Of a stretch of 34,371 nt of DNA, positions 32,755 through 34,371 are shown one piece after another; positions within the stretch are counted from its first letter, which is position 1, and every line of letters starts with the position of its first letter. This DNA comes from Flavobacteriaceae bacterium (GTDB taxonomy: Bacteria > Bacteroidota > Bacteroidia > Flavobacteriales > Flavobacteriaceae). The stretch is from positions 1-34,371 of the forward strand of contig CANFZC010000025.1 in the NCBI GenBank assembly GCA_947451475.1, in the 5' to 3' direction. Below the pieces are notes generated by a model. The model was not told where the DNA came from. It did not search any database and was given only the letters and a program-made list of their open reading frames with translations. A program made the position numbers and the translations under genes.

Positions 32755-34092
32755 TCAAAACTTCTCTCCGTGTTGAGATAAATCCAAACCAATGGTTTCC
32801 GATTCTTCCGAAACTCGAATAGGAATGATTTTGTTGGTAATGTAAAATAGAAGGTAAGCCCCGCCAAAAGTATAAAAAGAGACCAATACTAATGCTATCA
32901 TATGATGGGCAAAAATTGACCAACCACCGTAAAGCAAGCTAGCATTGGTGCCTTGAGCGAAAATTGCAGTTAGGACCATTCCCATTATACCTCCCACTCC
33001 GTGACAAGCAAATACATCAAGCGTGTCGTCTATTTGTTTTAATTTTTTCCAATACACCATTTTGTTAGAAACAATTGCTCCTATAAAGCCAAAAAAGATA
33101 CTTTGAGGAATAGTTACATATCCAGCCGAGGGAGTGATTACAACTAGCCCAACAACTGCTCCAATGCAAGCACCTAATGCTGATACTTTTCGGCCGTTAA
33201 GTCGGTCAAAAAACACCCAAGTTAGCATAGCTGCTGCAGAACATATAGTAGTTGTTGCAAATGCCATAGCCGCTGTTGCATTTGCTGCTAATGCAGAGCC
33301 TGCATTAAATCCAAACCAACCAAACCATAGCATACCTGTGCCTAAGAGTACAAAAGGAATGTTGGTGGGGATGTGTTCGTTGTTTTTTCTTTTTCCTAGA
33401 ACCAACACACCTGCAAGAGCAGCAAATCCGGCACTCATATGAACAACCGTTCCTCCAGCAAAATCTTTAACTCCAAAATAGCTGCCTAGCAATCCGTTAG
33501 GATGCCATATCATATGACATAATGGGGCGTATATGCATATGGTAAATAAGCAAATGAATAAAAGAAAGGAAATAAAGCGAATGCGTTCCGCAAGTGCGCC
33601 AGTGATAATGGCCGGGGTTATGACAGCAAATTTCATTTGAAATAATGCAAATAAAATAAACGGAATACTAGAAGCCATTACTTTATGAGGTTGCATTTCT
33701 ACATAATTAAAGAAGGCATAATCAAATGGGTTTCCTATAATCCCATAATGGATTCCGTTAATAGTAGGACCAATTGGGGTTCCAAAGGACAAAGAAAAAC
33801 CAACAATAACCCATAATAAGCTAACGACGCCCAAACAAATGAAGCTTTTAAGCATGGTCGAAATAACGTTTTTTTTACCAACCATACCACCGTAAAAAAA
33901 TGACAATCCAGGGGTCATTAATAATACCAGGCAAGAAGCGGTTAAAAGCCAAGCGACATCCGCATAATTGATAGTGTTTATTGAATTAAATGAACGACTG
34001 TTAATGGCTGATTGATGTGGCCAAAGCAAACCTAAAACTGCGACAATGGATATCGCAATGAATGAAATTATCCAACGTTTTTCTATTTTCAT
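32755..34092 (-). CDS. amtB: Ammonium transporter
   Basis: A 445-residue inner-membrane channel of the Amt/Mep/Rh family. The pore twin histidines are H218 (GGTVVHMSAG) and H364 (ACHGVGGIMG); D210 corresponds to the structural Asp eight residues before the first His. Eleven or twelve helices are predicted, the first (about 7-24) a signal-like segment. Amt genes are usually paired with a PII regulator gene (glnB/glnK). Here the next gene downstream is a SnoaL-like protein, and no PII gene is visible before the window ends upstream. Confidence 0.95.
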   Translation of the reverse strand: MKIEKRWIISFIAISIVAVLGLLWPHQSAINSRSFNSINTINYADVAWLLTASCLVLLMTPGLSFFYGGMVGKKNVISTMLKSFICLGVVSLLWVIVGFSLSFGTPIGPTINGIHYGIIGNPFDYAFFNYVEMQPHKVMASSIPFILFALFQMKFAVITPAIITGALAERIRFISFLLFICLFTICIYAPLCHMIWHPNGLLGSYFGVKDFAGGTVVHMSAGFAALAGVLVLGKRKNNEHIPTNIPFVLLGTGMLWFGWFGFNAGSALAANATAAMAFATTTICSAAAMLTWVFFDRLNGRKVSALGACIGAVVGLVVITPSAGYVTIPQSIFFGFIGAIVSNKMVYWKKLKQIDDTLDVFACHGVGGIMGMVLTAIFAQGTNASLLYGGWSIFAHHMIALVLVSFYTFGGAYLLFYITNKIIPIRVSEESETIGLDLSQHGEKF

Positions 34093-34130
34093 ATTTCTAA
34101 GTTATAATTTGTACTATACTTTTATAAGGG

Positions 34131-34138
34131 CAAAATTA
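34131..34138 (-). promoter_or_regulatory. -7 box of amtB
   Basis: TAATTTTG on the minus strand ends 38 bases before the ATG at 34092. No clear -33 TTG is seen. Confidence 0.5.
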
Positions 34139-34371
34139 ATAAAATACATGAATAAATTGATTTATACCCTATTAATTTTAGGGGTAGGGATTTATTATTG
34201 TTGATAATTTAAAATTACACCTATTGTATTATGATATTATAAATAATATAAATGTTCTTTCAATGAAAGGGAGTAGGTAAGGTGTGATTTTCCAATACAA
34301 ACAATATCGTGTACTGTAGTCATAATTTAATTTTTAAAGTATAAATAATTGAGTGGTTTTGGCTTTGAAAT

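Noticed and set aside
34148..34204. An 18-codon hydrophobic frame on the plus strand (MNKLIYTLLILGVGIYYC)
   Set aside because: It looks like a mini membrane peptide, but there is no ribosome binding site or promoter, and the amtB promoter overlaps nearby.
34237..34323. A 28-codon frame on the minus strand upstream of amtB
   Set aside because: It has an ATG but no matching promoter box, no recognisable family and is short enough to occur by chance in AT-rich sequence.

Overview
The window is ordinary, AT-rich chromosome of a Flavobacteriaceae member, most likely Flavobacterium. The evidence is the protein families, a type IX secretion (T9SS) sorting domain, a carotenoid lycopene cyclase, weak or absent Shine-Dalgarno sequences, and at least 17 copies of the Bacteroidota -7 promoter element TAnnTTTG at sensible distances from start codons. 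No rRNA, tRNA, CRISPR array, prophage or intact insertion sequence was seen. These promoter boxes also decide several starts, because five genes have a longer open frame whose first codon lies inside or upstream of the box.

Layout. 1-5.6 kb: 3' part of the window opens inside a cold-shock protein gene, then aspS, a secreted TlpA-like thioredoxin, a secreted MORN-repeat protein, a bacilliredoxin and lycopene cyclase. 5.6-10.9 kb: a metal-uptake block, with an Nramp transporter fused to a UspA domain facing a feoA-feoB-outer membrane protein-FeoB-associated peptide operon tail to tail. 10.9-13.8 kb: a Sco-type protein and an M13 metallopeptidase. 13.8-17.6 kb: a four-gene operon (zinc-ribbon protein, membrane M28 peptidase, SDR-like protein, small membrane protein). 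17.8-18.6 kb: a tail-less SSB followed by a stand-alone HRDC protein. 18.8-23.1 kb: a small secreted protein facing a metG-led operon (metG, membrane protein, HAD phosphatase, CAT-fold acetyltransferase). 23.2-26.8 kb: an S66 carboxypeptidase coupled to a YraN protein, then a T9SS-exported metalloprotease. 26.8-31.9 kb: lipoprotein-mfd, and divergent threonine dehydrogenase. 31.9-34.4 kb: a 322-bp non-coding stretch with an 11-bp tandem array and a possible small mobile-element relic, then a SnoaL-like secreted protein and an ammonium transporter.

Most genes are housekeeping or envelope functions. The parts that best repay a second look are the non-coding repeat region at 31.9-32.2 kb, the SSB/HRDC pair, the His-rich outer membrane protein inside the feo operon, and the overlapping divergent promoters of the lycopene cyclase (apparently leaderless) and the Nramp gene. 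I do not see a clearly novel multi-gene defence or biosynthetic system.
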